Below, piece after piece: positions 6,665 through 12,748 of a DNA stretch of 13,307 nt (position 1 is its first letter; each line of letters begins with the position of its first letter). Below the pieces are notes generated by a model. It worked only from the letters and a program-made list of their open reading frames with translations, was not told the DNA's origin and searched no databases. The DNA is taken from contig CAZCWX010000048.1 of NCBI GenBank assembly GCA_964502465.1, forward strand, positions 1 to 13,307. The letters run 5' to 3'. Source of the stretch: CAZCWX01 sp964502465. Its GTDB lineage: Bacteria; Desulfobacterota; Binatia; Bin18. The position numbers were made by a program, and so were the translations under genes.

Positions 6665-7432
6665 TCATTGTTCCTCGTAATGCCACGTGAGTCCACCATC
6701 GACGAAATAGGTGGAGCCGGTTACGTAGTCGGAGTCGGACGAAGCCAGGAAAACGGCCAGGCCGGCCACATCCTCTGGCTTCCCCAATCGGGCGAGTGGG
6801 ATCTGGGCAAGTAAGGCACTCAGCTTCTTTGGGTCATTGAGCAGTTTTGTGTTAATCGGTGTTTCGATAGCTCCTGGCGCAATGGAGTTGATGTTGATAC
6901 CCAACGGGCCGAGCTCTACCGACAGGTTACGAGTGAGCATTTTCAAGCCACCTTTGCTGGCACAGTAGGCGGTGAAATTGGGAAATGGTAACTCTTCGTG
7001 AACCGAACTAATGTTGACGATTTTACCAGGCCGCTTGCTCTGCCTCAGATGCTGCACCATCGCCTGAGTGGCAAAAAAGACACCTTTAAGGTTCACATTG
7101 AGCACGCGGTCATAGTCTTCTTCGGTGACTTCCCAAAACGGTGCATGCGTTTCGATCCCTGCGTTGTTGACCAGGATGTCAAGCTTGCCAAAATGTTCGA
7201 CTGCGGTAGTGATGAGTCGCTGTACGTCTGCGGTACTGGCCAGATCGGCTTGGACGATCAGACCCTGACGTCCAGCCGCTTCGACTTCGCGGAGCGCTTC
7301 CTGGGCACCACCAGGGCTGCGATTATAGTTAATAACGACATCGGCGCCTTCTTGGGCGAAACGAACCGCGATAGCGCGGCCGATCCCCATGCTGCTGCCA
7401 GTGACTAAAGCGATTTTTTCTGCAAGCCTCAT
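6665..7432 (-). CDS. SDR-family oxidoreductase (classical short-chain dehydrogenase, 255 aa)
   Basis: This is an NAD(P)-dependent short-chain dehydrogenase of the FabG/glucose-1-dehydrogenase-like group. The cofactor motif TGSSMGIG is at 11-18, NNAG at 89-92, the structural Asn in NVNLKG near 114, the catalytic Ser in ISSVHE near 143, and YCASK with Y156 and K160. The PGAIETPI loop (186-193) follows, and SDYVTGSTYFVDGG is the usual C-terminal signature. An NYNRS stretch after the second strand (35-39) suggests NADP preference, which is an inference. The ATG at 7432 is preceded by GAGGAG six bases upstream, so the longer open frame to 7582 is not the start. The gene diverges from the acyl-CoA dehydrogenase at 7655 across 222 bp. 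It may reduce or oxidise a hydroxyacyl or alcohol intermediate in the same catabolic route. Confidence 0.95.
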   Translation of the reverse strand: MRLAEKIALVTGSSMGIGRAIAVRFAQEGADVVINYNRSPGGAQEALREVEAAGRQGLIVQADLASTADVQRLITTAVEHFGKLDILVNNAGIETHAPFWEVTEEDYDRVLNVNLKGVFFATQAMVQHLRQSKRPGKIVNISSVHEELPFPNFTAYCASKGGLKMLTRNLSVELGPLGININSIAPGAIETPINTKLLNDPKKLSALLAQIPLARLGKPEDVAGLAVFLASSDSDYVTGSTYFVDGGLTWHYEEQ

Positions 7433-7654
7433 TATGGTCTCCTCTAATGGTTTCTTCGTTGCTGAGTTCCCTGAACACGACGCATAGATATTTCCCCTTG
7501 CAGTGCTGTCCGTTCTCAGTGCTGATTTGATACAGTTGCGCGTCATGAATCGGCTGCTAGGCTTGTCCTGCCTTTTTACCATTTTCGTGTTGCTTGGATG
7601 ATGTTTTCAAGGTAGTGGTTTCAGGTACGAGTTTCTGTTGGGAAAGGGGGGGCA
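7433..7654. promoter_or_regulatory. Divergent intergenic region between SDR and acyl-CoA dehydrogenase genes
   Basis: These 222 bp separate two genes that point away from each other, so both promoters should lie here. GAGGAG at the left end serves the SDR gene and GGGAAAGGGGGGG at the right end serves the acyl-CoA dehydrogenase. I do not see a confident -35/-10 pair or a convincing operator palindrome. Confidence 0.5.
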
Positions 7655-8854
7655 ATGGATTTTCGTTATACCCCAGAACAGGAAACATTTCGCTCTCGTT
7701 TGCGTGGGTGGCTGGAGCGAAACAAAGCAGAGGTTTTTGGTGCCAGCAGTGATCCACTTGCTGAGCGAGACGAAGACGGTGATACCCGTTGGCAGAAGAT
7801 GCTGGAATGGCATCGACGGCTCTATGAAGTGGGATACGTTGCGTTGCATTGGCCGAAAGAGTGGGGTGGAGGGAGTGCTGGGTTAGTTGAACAAGCCATT
7901 TATCAAGATGAGGTGCTACGCCTGGGGTTACCATTGTATGGGGCGAACCAACTGGCCATCGATCGGGTTGGTCTGACCCTGATCACTTTTGGGACGGACG
8001 AGCAGAAACGGCGCTATCTTCCCAAAATGCTCAGTGGCGAAGAGATCTGGTGTCAGGGATACTCTGAACCAGGTGCCGGCTCGGATCTCGCCGGCTTGCA
8101 AACACGTGCGGTGATTGACGGTGATGATTTCGTCATCAACGGACAGAAGGTCTGGACGAGTCTGGCCCATCGCGCGCATATGCAAGTGTTGCTGGTGCGG
8201 ACCGACCCGAACGCGCCAAAACATCGCGGGATCTCGTATTTGTTGGTGAACCTGCGCACTCCTGGCATCACCATTCGCCCACTCGTGCAGATCACTGGCG
8301 AGTCGGATTTCAACGAAGTGTTTTACGATAATGTACGAGTGCCGCGGAAAAATCTTGTTGGTGAACTCAACCAGGGTTGGCAGGTATCGATTGCCACCCT
8401 GATGTACGAGCGCGTCTCTGGTGGCACGCGGCATCCAGTAGAGCGCACGATCAACGAGTTGATTGAACTCTCGCGGACGGTCGAGTTTGAGAGTATAGCA
8501 GCCTCAAAGCACCCCTATGTGCGTCAGAAGCTGGCGCATTTTGCTGCAGAGGCACTCTGTCTACGACTCAGCCGCTATCGTTCTCTGAGTTCTCAACTCA
8601 ACGGGAAAATACCTGGACCAGAGAGTTCCTTTGGCAAACTCCATGCGACCGAGCTGAACCTACGAGTAGCGATGTTTGCGGATGAACTGCTGGGGCCGTA
8701 TGCGCTGCTTGAACGCGGTTCGCTTGGCGCAGTAGAAAATGGACGTTGGGTCTATCGGGCGCTGCGGGCGCGTGGGCTGACCATCGCGGCGGGATCGAGC
8801 GAGATCCAGCGGAATATTATCGGCGAGCGTGTCCTACGCTTACCCAAAGGATAG
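7655..8854 (+). CDS. Acyl-CoA dehydrogenase family protein, FadE-like (399 aa)
   Basis: This is a full-length acyl-CoA dehydrogenase-fold flavoprotein. The segment VALHWPKEWGGG (62-73) belongs to the N-terminal domain. The FAD/substrate motif GYSEPGAGSD is at 135-144 and INGQKVWTS at 161-169. Middle-domain strands include FNEVFYDNVRVPRKNLVGEL. The C-terminal AAGSSEIQRNIIGERVL has A379 where YEGT enzymes carry the catalytic Glu. The usual base is therefore absent from that site; YERVSGG (E252) is a possible replacement, as in enzymes that carry the base on another helix. This pattern is common in a FadE subgroup acting on bulky or steroid-like CoA esters, but the substrate here is unknown. A G-rich ribosome-binding site precedes the ATG. 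The VOC gene starts 27 bp downstream and is probably cotranscribed. Confidence 0.94.
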   Translation: MDFRYTPEQETFRSRLRGWLERNKAEVFGASSDPLAERDEDGDTRWQKMLEWHRRLYEVGYVALHWPKEWGGGSAGLVEQAIYQDEVLRLGLPLYGANQLAIDRVGLTLITFGTDEQKRRYLPKMLSGEEIWCQGYSEPGAGSDLAGLQTRAVIDGDDFVINGQKVWTSLAHRAHMQVLLVRTDPNAPKHRGISYLLVNLRTPGITIRPLVQITGESDFNEVFYDNVRVPRKNLVGELNQGWQVSIATLMYERVSGGTRHPVERTINELIELSRTVEFESIAASKHPYVRQKLAHFAAEALCLRLSRYRSLSSQLNGKIPGPESSFGKLHATELNLRVAMFADELLGPYALLERGSLGAVENGRWVYRALRARGLTIAAGSSEIQRNIIGERVLRLPKG

Positions 8855-8881
8855 CACACTGTAGCAAAGGAGGACCATCTA

Positions 8882-9334
8882 ATGTTAGGAGCTGTTGCAC
8901 ATATTGGGATTACTGTGAGGGATATGGAAGGGGCCTTACGTTTTTACCGTGATCTACTGGGCCTCAAGATGCTCGGGGACATCACCATAGAGGGAGATGA
9001 AGCAGATGAGATCACGCGGGAAAAGGGAGTCAAGCTTCGGGCCGTGTACTTACGCAGCGAGGAAGATCTGAAGGGACCACCAATTGAGCTGCTACATTTT
9101 GTCGAGCCGGTAGGTACGGAAGGGGTCCCATATCCTCGTCTTACTAACCCGGGAATTACGGAGGTGGCCTTTTGGGTCAAAGATATTGAGAAAACGTATC
9201 TCGACCTCCGCACGCGAGGGGTGAAGTTTTATTCTGCACCCCAGCTCTTCGAGCTTGAGGGGTATGGTAAGGTCAAGGCAGTGTATTTCAGGGACCCTGA
9301 TGGGACTACTTTGGAGCTGCTGCAGAACCTATAA
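8882..9334 (+). CDS. VOC-superfamily (glyoxalase/bleomycin-resistance fold) protein, 150 aa
   Basis: Two beta-alpha-beta-beta-beta modules are visible. The first starts at VAHIGITVRDMEGALRFYRD and the second at GITEVAFWVKDIEKTYLDL; the protein ends FRDPDGTTLELLQNL. Metal-ligand positions of the fold map to H7, E69, E94 and E145. At the third position most relatives have His (GITHVAF) and this protein has Glu, so the metal site is unusual. Enzymes of this fold include lyases, epimerases such as methylmalonyl-CoA epimerase, and ring-cleaving dioxygenases; which applies cannot be decided. A strong AAGGAGG lies 7 bases before the ATG. Its position right behind an acyl-CoA dehydrogenase favours a role in the same CoA-ester pathway. 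It converges with the Uma2 relic. Confidence 0.92.
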   Translation: MLGAVAHIGITVRDMEGALRFYRDLLGLKMLGDITIEGDEADEITREKGVKLRAVYLRSEEDLKGPPIELLHFVEPVGTEGVPYPRLTNPGITEVAFWVKDIEKTYLDLRTRGVKFYSAPQLFELEGYGKVKAVYFRDPDGTTLELLQNL

Positions 9335-9340
9335 GAGGGC

Positions 9341-9502
9341 TCAGGGGATCTCAATCTTGTCATAGACTTCGACAAATGCGAGGGCGCACTGGATAGAAGC
9401 GATGGAGGTCATGTCTGCTAGCTGACTTGTTTCAGAAAGCCACCAGCGGTGTGCTGGTTGCCGCTCACAGTGTTCAATCTTAGGGTTGTCTTGGGCGAGC
9501 AT
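9341..9502 (-). pseudogene. C-terminal relic of a Uma2-family (PD-(D/E)XK-like) protein
   Basis: A 53-codon frame, too short for a normal gene, reads LAQDNPKIEHCERQP, then HRWWLSETSQLADM, then SIQCALAFVEVYDKIEIP and a stop. This matches what I know of the end of Uma2 proteins: a QDxPxIEHYRRQ strand, a Trp-Leu-Leu-Ser-Glu strand, and the closing S-I-x-C-x-L-A-L-x-E-V-Y-D-K-V. The nuclease-like catalytic part of about 130 residues is missing. The frame runs open a little further upstream (ALPM...) but enters the peptidase gene, whose stop codon is only 8 bp away. Identification rests on remembered family features, not on a search. Confidence 0.68.
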
Positions 9503-9510
9503 GGGTAGTG

Positions 9511-10467
9511 CTACTGCGCAAACGCAAGAACTGCAGCATACACTCCCTGTACGACCATTGCCATTCGTGGGTAGTCCAGTGTATCAGGTGTGTCCCTTAC
9601 GGTGTGGTAGTGCGGGTTCCGATAAAAGGCCGTATCCGTAATCATGACTGCATTATACCCAGCGTCCCAATAACTCCGGTGATCGGAGAAATCGACCCCT
9701 GGCACAAAGCGAGGTGCATTGATGGAGTAAATCGGCAGGGGAGAAGCGTCTCGCATCGCCTGCTTGACGCGACGGACAACAAGCCCCTGGTCGAGCTTGC
9801 CAACGACCGCAATAAAATTTCCTTGCGAAGGATAGAACGCGGCAAAAAAAGAAAAGGGGAAATTTTGACTATGAGGGGTATCAGTGAAATACCCGATCAT
9901 CTCCAACGAGAACATTACACGGACAGGAATCCCCTGGTTCTTGAGCGACTTGGCGTGGACCGCACTACCCATCTGAGCAGTGGGAAAATATGGCCGCTCT
10001 TCTAGGGTAAAGGCGACGAGCTCTACACAGATTGGCAATGATGAGTCACTCAGAAGAGAGGCCAGCTCAATCAATCCCGCCACCCCGCTGGCATTGTCGT
10101 CAGCGCCAGGTTGCTCCCCTGCCGTATCATAATGCGCACCCACGACGATCCGTTCTTTGGTCTCAGGTCCGAACAGAGCGAGGACATTGCGATATGTTGT
10201 GCCGTTTGCTTCATAGGGCTGTTCCGACACTCTGCCGGTTGCTTGCTCGAACTCTCGGCGGATGTACGCCGCGGCCCGATCCAGATTTTCAGGATGTCCC
10301 GCGTCTCGTGGGAAAAATGTTTCGGATAACATCCGCACGTGGGCTTCGAGTCGTGCAGATTGAACTACTGCTCCTGGATTCATCGTTCCGCCCGGTAGCA
10401 AGGGTTGTGTCATCCATCCCCACGCTGCGATCAGGAGACCTAGAAATCCCAATATAATGAGTAACAT
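9511..10467 (-). CDS. M28-family zinc metallopeptidase, membrane-anchored (318 aa)
   Basis: This is a probable aminopeptidase of family M28 with a two-zinc site. Residues 1-20 are a hydrophobic segment consistent with a signal anchor, so the catalytic part would face outwards. Zinc-site motifs are in order: VVGAHYDT (H112), GADDNASGVAG (bridging Asp at 123/124), TLEERPYF (E156/E157, general base and ligand), SLEMIGY (E189) and HYHTVRDTPDTLDY (H288). VDFSDHRSYWDAGYNAVMITDTAFYRNPHYH is the usual end of the domain. Length is normal. The ATG directly abuts the TAG of the truncated four-helix-bundle gene (10468-10470), with no room for its own promoter and only a weak GCGAG upstream. It is the only intact gene in a run of truncated ones. 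Confidence 0.93.
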   Translation of the reverse strand: MLLIILGFLGLLIAAWGWMTQPLLPGGTMNPGAVVQSARLEAHVRMLSETFFPRDAGHPENLDRAAAYIRREFEQATGRVSEQPYEANGTTYRNVLALFGPETKERIVVGAHYDTAGEQPGADDNASGVAGLIELASLLSDSSLPICVELVAFTLEERPYFPTAQMGSAVHAKSLKNQGIPVRVMFSLEMIGYFTDTPHSQNFPFSFFAAFYPSQGNFIAVVGKLDQGLVVRRVKQAMRDASPLPIYSINAPRFVPGVDFSDHRSYWDAGYNAVMITDTAFYRNPHYHTVRDTPDTLDYPRMAMVVQGVYAAVLAFAQ

Positions 10468-10707
10468 CTAAGTCTCGCTTGCCGATCCCTTGGCCATAGA
10501 TAGACACCGCCCGAAGTCGGCATCCGTTTTCCGATCAAAGCCCTCGGCAATATTGGACATGATAGAGATCGATGCACGGCGAATTTGATCCCGCAGAGCG
10601 TAGTCTTTGGCCCAACGTCCAATTTCCGTGACCGAGTAAAGTGCCTTAGTCAGCAATCTTGCTTCCTGCCACGCCTGGATGTCCTCAAATCGTTCAATTT
10701 TCGCCAT
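10468..10707 (-). pseudogene. Truncated four-helix-bundle protein (bAvd / S23-IVP-like)
   Basis: The frame opens with MAKIERFEDIQAWQEARLL, followed by KDYALRDQIRRASISIMSNI, AEGFDRK, and ends MAKGSASET at residue 79. The W-Q-x-A-R-x-L, L-R-D-Q-I-R-R-A and S-I-x-x-N-I-A-E-G motifs are typical of the four-helix-bundle family that includes S23 insert proteins and the diversity-generating-retroelement accessory protein Avd. Family members are usually about 115-130 residues; here helix 3 breaks off in AKGSA(S)E and helix 4 is absent, so it looks 3'-truncated. AGGAGG lies 5 bases before the ATG. The stop codon touches the start codon of the peptidase gene. A five-unit 7-bp repeat sits just upstream. 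No retroelement reverse transcriptase is visible. Confidence 0.82.
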
Positions 10708-10969
10708 CGAATCCTCCTGACGCATGACGCGCGACGCTTGACACGCTGACGAGTGGCAATTGTAGTATCCGCTGGCGCTCGGTGAGATCAAGCATGCGAC
10801 GCGACAGCTCAAGGTTAACGTTGACCACCGGAGCGTCCGTGTGCTCGTGAACGTCTTGAAGCGCCGCAGTTTTGCCCGCGCCGGCTGGGGCCACCAGCAG
10901 AATGAGGCGGTAGTACAATTCGGTTGCTTGGTCGCTCTTTCGTATGACTCTATCGGCAAGCGACTCCAC
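10694..10969 (-). pseudogene. brxF: BREX type 3 P-loop protein BrxF, N-terminal fragment
   Basis: From a GTG at 10969, preceded by GGAGG nine bases upstream, the frame reads ESLADRVIRKSDQATELYYR, then LILLVAPAGAGKTAALQDVH, with the P-loop APAGAGKT at 27-34. Next comes PVVNVNLELSRRMLDLTERQ followed by RILQLP. This is the distinctive N-terminal half of BrxF, the small P-loop protein of type 3 BREX phage-defence loci. After LQLP (residue 72) the sequence turns into unrelated codons within the 7-bp repeat and stops at 91. Full-length BrxF is about 150 residues. The usual downstream genes brxC, pglX, brxHII, pglZ and brxA are absent from where they would be expected, so this is a remnant of a lost system. 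The identification is from family knowledge, not a search. Confidence 0.78.
10718..10752. repeat. Five 7-bp tandem units (TGACGCN) between brxF relic and bAvd-like gene
   Basis: Units on the plus strand are TGACGCA, TGACGCG, CGACGCT, TGACACG and CTGACGA. The array starts 11 bp before the four-helix-bundle start codon and ends where the brxF-like reading frame loses family similarity, so it marks or caused the junction. Confidence 0.75.
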
Positions 10970-11123
10970 TCTTACTGACCTCCTCCTGGGTCCGGCCTGT
11001 TCTCTGCAATTCCTCGATCCATAGAACGAACTCTTCGAAAGGAACGCGGAGTTTCTCCTGACCTGATCCTGTGATTGTTCTTTCCTTACACAATGATCTT
11101 TCCGTGCCAATAACACCAGCCAT
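10950..11123 (-). CDS. Small hypothetical ORF upstream of the brxF relic (57 aa)
   Basis: The frame runs from ATG 11123 through QEKLRVPFEEFVLWIEELQR and TGRTQEEVSK to a TAG that lies 20 bp inside the brxF relic. The amphipathic segment PFEEFVLWIEELQ looks like real protein sequence, but I recognise no family and see no clear ribosome-binding site. The frame is open further up to 11171, next to the tRNA fragment, so it may itself be a 3' remnant of a longer gene cut by the integration site. Confidence 0.35.
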   Translation of the reverse strand: MAGVIGTERSLCKERTITGSGQEKLRVPFEEFVLWIEELQRTGRTQEEVSKSGVACR

Positions 11124-11174
11124 CAACCAAAAGATTGCGTAAACAGGGACGAGGTAAGTATGCGGAAACACAAG

Positions 11175-11215
11175 TGGAGCCGATGGGAGTCGAACCCACG
11201 ACCTCTAGAGTGCGA
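11175..11215 (-). other. 3' fragment of tRNA-Ala(CGC): candidate attachment site of an integrated element
   Basis: On the minus strand this 41-bp stretch reads TCGCAC (anticodon-loop bases 33-38, anticodon CGC), TCTAG (3' anticodon stem), AGGTC (variable loop), GTGGG-TTCGACT-CCCAT (intact T arm), CGGCTCC (3' acceptor strand) and discriminator A. No CCA follows. Its length equals canonical positions 33-73 exactly. Bases further 5' do not pair: the expected CTAGA anticodon stem, D arm and GGAGCCG acceptor strand are missing, so no tRNA can form. This is how the distal att site of an element integrated in a tRNA anticodon loop looks. The orientation puts the intact tRNA and the element to the right. 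Confidence 0.82.
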
Positions 11216-11479
11216 TTCGCTTTCGACGGTAGAAAATTCAATGATTTCACGGGCACTTAACGACGTTTTCACTACGTTGCATGCACCAATACGCAACCTA
11301 TCCGCAACCGTACAAGCTGTGATATTGGCAGCGATGGACAGGAACAGACGACAACGATAGAGTAATTTCGCACTGAGGGGATAGGCCACGATTCGCGACC
11401 GTGGCCAACACGGCGGGTAACTTTCCTGACCCGCCTTCCCCTTCTCACCCAACAGGAACAGCCTGGAGGAAAGCAGGCA
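11216..11479. other. Spacer between att fragment and first island gene
   Basis: No gene is supported here. The stretch holds two CGCAACC direct repeats at 11292-11298 and 11303-11309, exactly 11 bp apart, and the two hairpins at 11384-11435. The plus-strand frame across the tRNA fragment is the usual antisense-tRNA artefact. Confidence 0.5.
11384..11435. promoter_or_regulatory. Two successive perfect 7-bp hairpins upstream of the amber-split gene
   Basis: The first hairpin has arms GGCCACG (11384-11390) and CGTGGCC (11400-11406). The second has GGCGGGT (11412-11418) and ACCCGCC (11429-11435). The second is followed by TTCCCCTT, too weak for a standard terminator. They lie 45 bp before the GTG start and could be operator, leader or recombination structures. 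Function is unknown. Confidence 0.5.
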
Positions 11480-12376
11480 GTGAAGAAGCGCACCAAGCGA
11501 GCAACGGTTGAAACATATCAGCGTGCACACGCACGCATACAAGCGGAACAAGAGAACATAGAATATTTGAGATCATTTCCAACACCGGAGATTTCGCCGG
11601 AGTTTTTCGGCCCACATTCTCCAGTGCATCCACTGCTCCCTCAATTGCTGGACTGGAAGAGATGGACGTGGGCACTGTATCGCGCCGCAAGACGAGAGCT
11701 TCCTACACGTCAACGTAAATTAGACGAATTACTTCAGGAAACTCCACCGGTGAATACGGCGGAAATTGTTGACAAGCTACGGCAAGGAGATCCGGAGCCC
11801 TTCTTTGACGCGTTAGCGCTTGCTCCTAGCATCCTGACCGATCACACTACCTACGCCTTAACCATCGGCACCTGGTGGCCGCGAAAGATGATTTCCTCTC
11901 CAGAAGGAAAACAAGCCCGAGAATAGCTCAAAAAAATCGGCCGTGTTTTGTGTGATCCTATCGGCCGGCCTAAGATGCCGGCAGAGGAGCAAGAGGCCAT
12001 CATAGACGACTGCAAAAAATGGCAGCCTGTCTGTGAGGGGCTGAACAAAGACTTCAAGGGTAAAAATGGGTTGTGTGAGCAGCCAGAATATTCTTCAGCA
12101 CTGTATCAGAAAGAAGCGAGGGGCGCGCTTGCTGACAAGTACGGCATCTCAGTAAAGGAGGTGGAAACGATTGAGAACGTGCTTAAACAGCTCTCTCGCA
12201 GGGCGAACAAAACCACCCCCACTGATGCAACAATTCATATGGTGGCTCTCAATCATGTGGACCGAGACGAAAAGACGATAGAGACAATTTGGTTTGATTA
12301 TAAAAGAGCCCATCCCGAGTGGAGGAGGAAAAAGAGAAAAACGTCTACCACCCCCACTGTCGGAAGAACTGCCTAG
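11480..12376 (+). pseudogene. Uncharacterised 297-codon gene interrupted by an in-frame amber codon
   Basis: A GTG at 11480 with GGAGGA nine bases upstream opens a 148-codon frame that ends at a TAG (11924-11926). The same frame continues without any further stop for another 149 codons to 12376. Sequence character is continuous across the TAG: KQARE, stop, LKKIGRVL reads as one basic helix. The only start that opens the second part (GTG 11948) has no ribosome-binding site. The first part is rich in charged helices (VETYQRAHARIQAEQENIEY). The second has DKYGISVKEVETIENVLKQL, an HTH-like helix pair, and a very basic tail (EWRRKKRKTS). I recognise no family. Either it is a recent nonsense mutation or programmed readthrough. 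Its tail overlaps the end of the HEPN-like gene by 32 bp, in convergent orientation. Confidence 0.6.
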
Positions 12377-12746
12377 CACTGGCAAATTCATTGTCTCTCA
12401 GCCGCTGGTAGTACCCCGCACCATTCAGCCCAAGATATGCCCCTTCATAGCGTGCCCGTCTGCTGGCAGAGTACAGCATTTTGTATGCACGCGCGATCTG
12501 AGGAAGATACTGGTTGACATAGTCATTCCGTCCAGGGAGCCGCTGGCCGGTTCTTCTATCCCGTGTAGCAGTGTGGCCCTTTGGAACAATCTGGTGAAAC
12601 TGGAAAAGGTAGGCGTCTACAAAATGCAGGATGCAGTAGAACAGAACGGTAATCGCCCAATCGTAGGTCCTGAATGGAGGGATGCCGAGACGTTGAGCGA
12701 GGCCCTCATTATGGCGAGCCTGCTGCAGGTGCTCCTGAACGGTCAT
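12345..12746 (-). CDS. HEPN-like small protein, second gene of a two-gene module (133 aa)
   Basis: The protein is all helical, with YDWAITVLFYCILHFVDAYL (28-47), then KGHTATRDRR, and later YVNQYLPQIARAYKMLYSAS (76-95) and RRARYEG. The FY-x-x-LH-x-V-D-A-Y-L helix, the conserved GH after it, and the Y-x-x-L-x-x-x-S-x-x-A-R-Y end are like a group of small HEPN-fold proteins. The catalytic R-x4-6-H motif of HEPN ribonucleases is not evident. The ATG follows the stop of the upstream gene by 2 bp without its own strong ribosome-binding site, so translation is probably coupled. By analogy with HEPN pairs it may be the effector of a toxin-antitoxin-like module; that function is inference. Confidence 0.7.
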   Translation of the reverse strand: MTVQEHLQQARHNEGLAQRLGIPPFRTYDWAITVLFYCILHFVDAYLFQFHQIVPKGHTATRDRRTGQRLPGRNDYVNQYLPQIARAYKMLYSASRRARYEGAYLGLNGAGYYQRLRDNEFASARQFFRQWGW

Positions 12747-12748
12747 GC

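Noticed and set aside
10468..10707. Diversity-generating retroelement
   Set aside because: Only an Avd-like four-helix fragment is seen; there is no reverse transcriptase and no template/variable repeat pair.
10694..10969. Functional BREX system
   Set aside because: Only the N-terminal part of brxF is present; none of the methyltransferase, ATPase or phosphatase genes is in the window.
11175..11290. Intact tRNA-Ala gene
   Set aside because: The bases 5' of the anticodon loop cannot form the anticodon stem, D arm or acceptor stem, so only the 3' half is present.
11160..11360. Plus-strand 66-codon frame with WSRWESNPRPLEC
   Set aside because: This is the familiar false protein from reading a tRNA 3' half antisense; the tRNA-Ala fragment lies exactly there.
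11123..11551. Minus-strand 142-codon frame across the tRNA fragment
   Set aside because: It reads through the tRNA fragment (SHSRGRGFDSHRLH type artefact), is Cys/Leu-rich without family signal, and overlaps the start of the amber-split gene.
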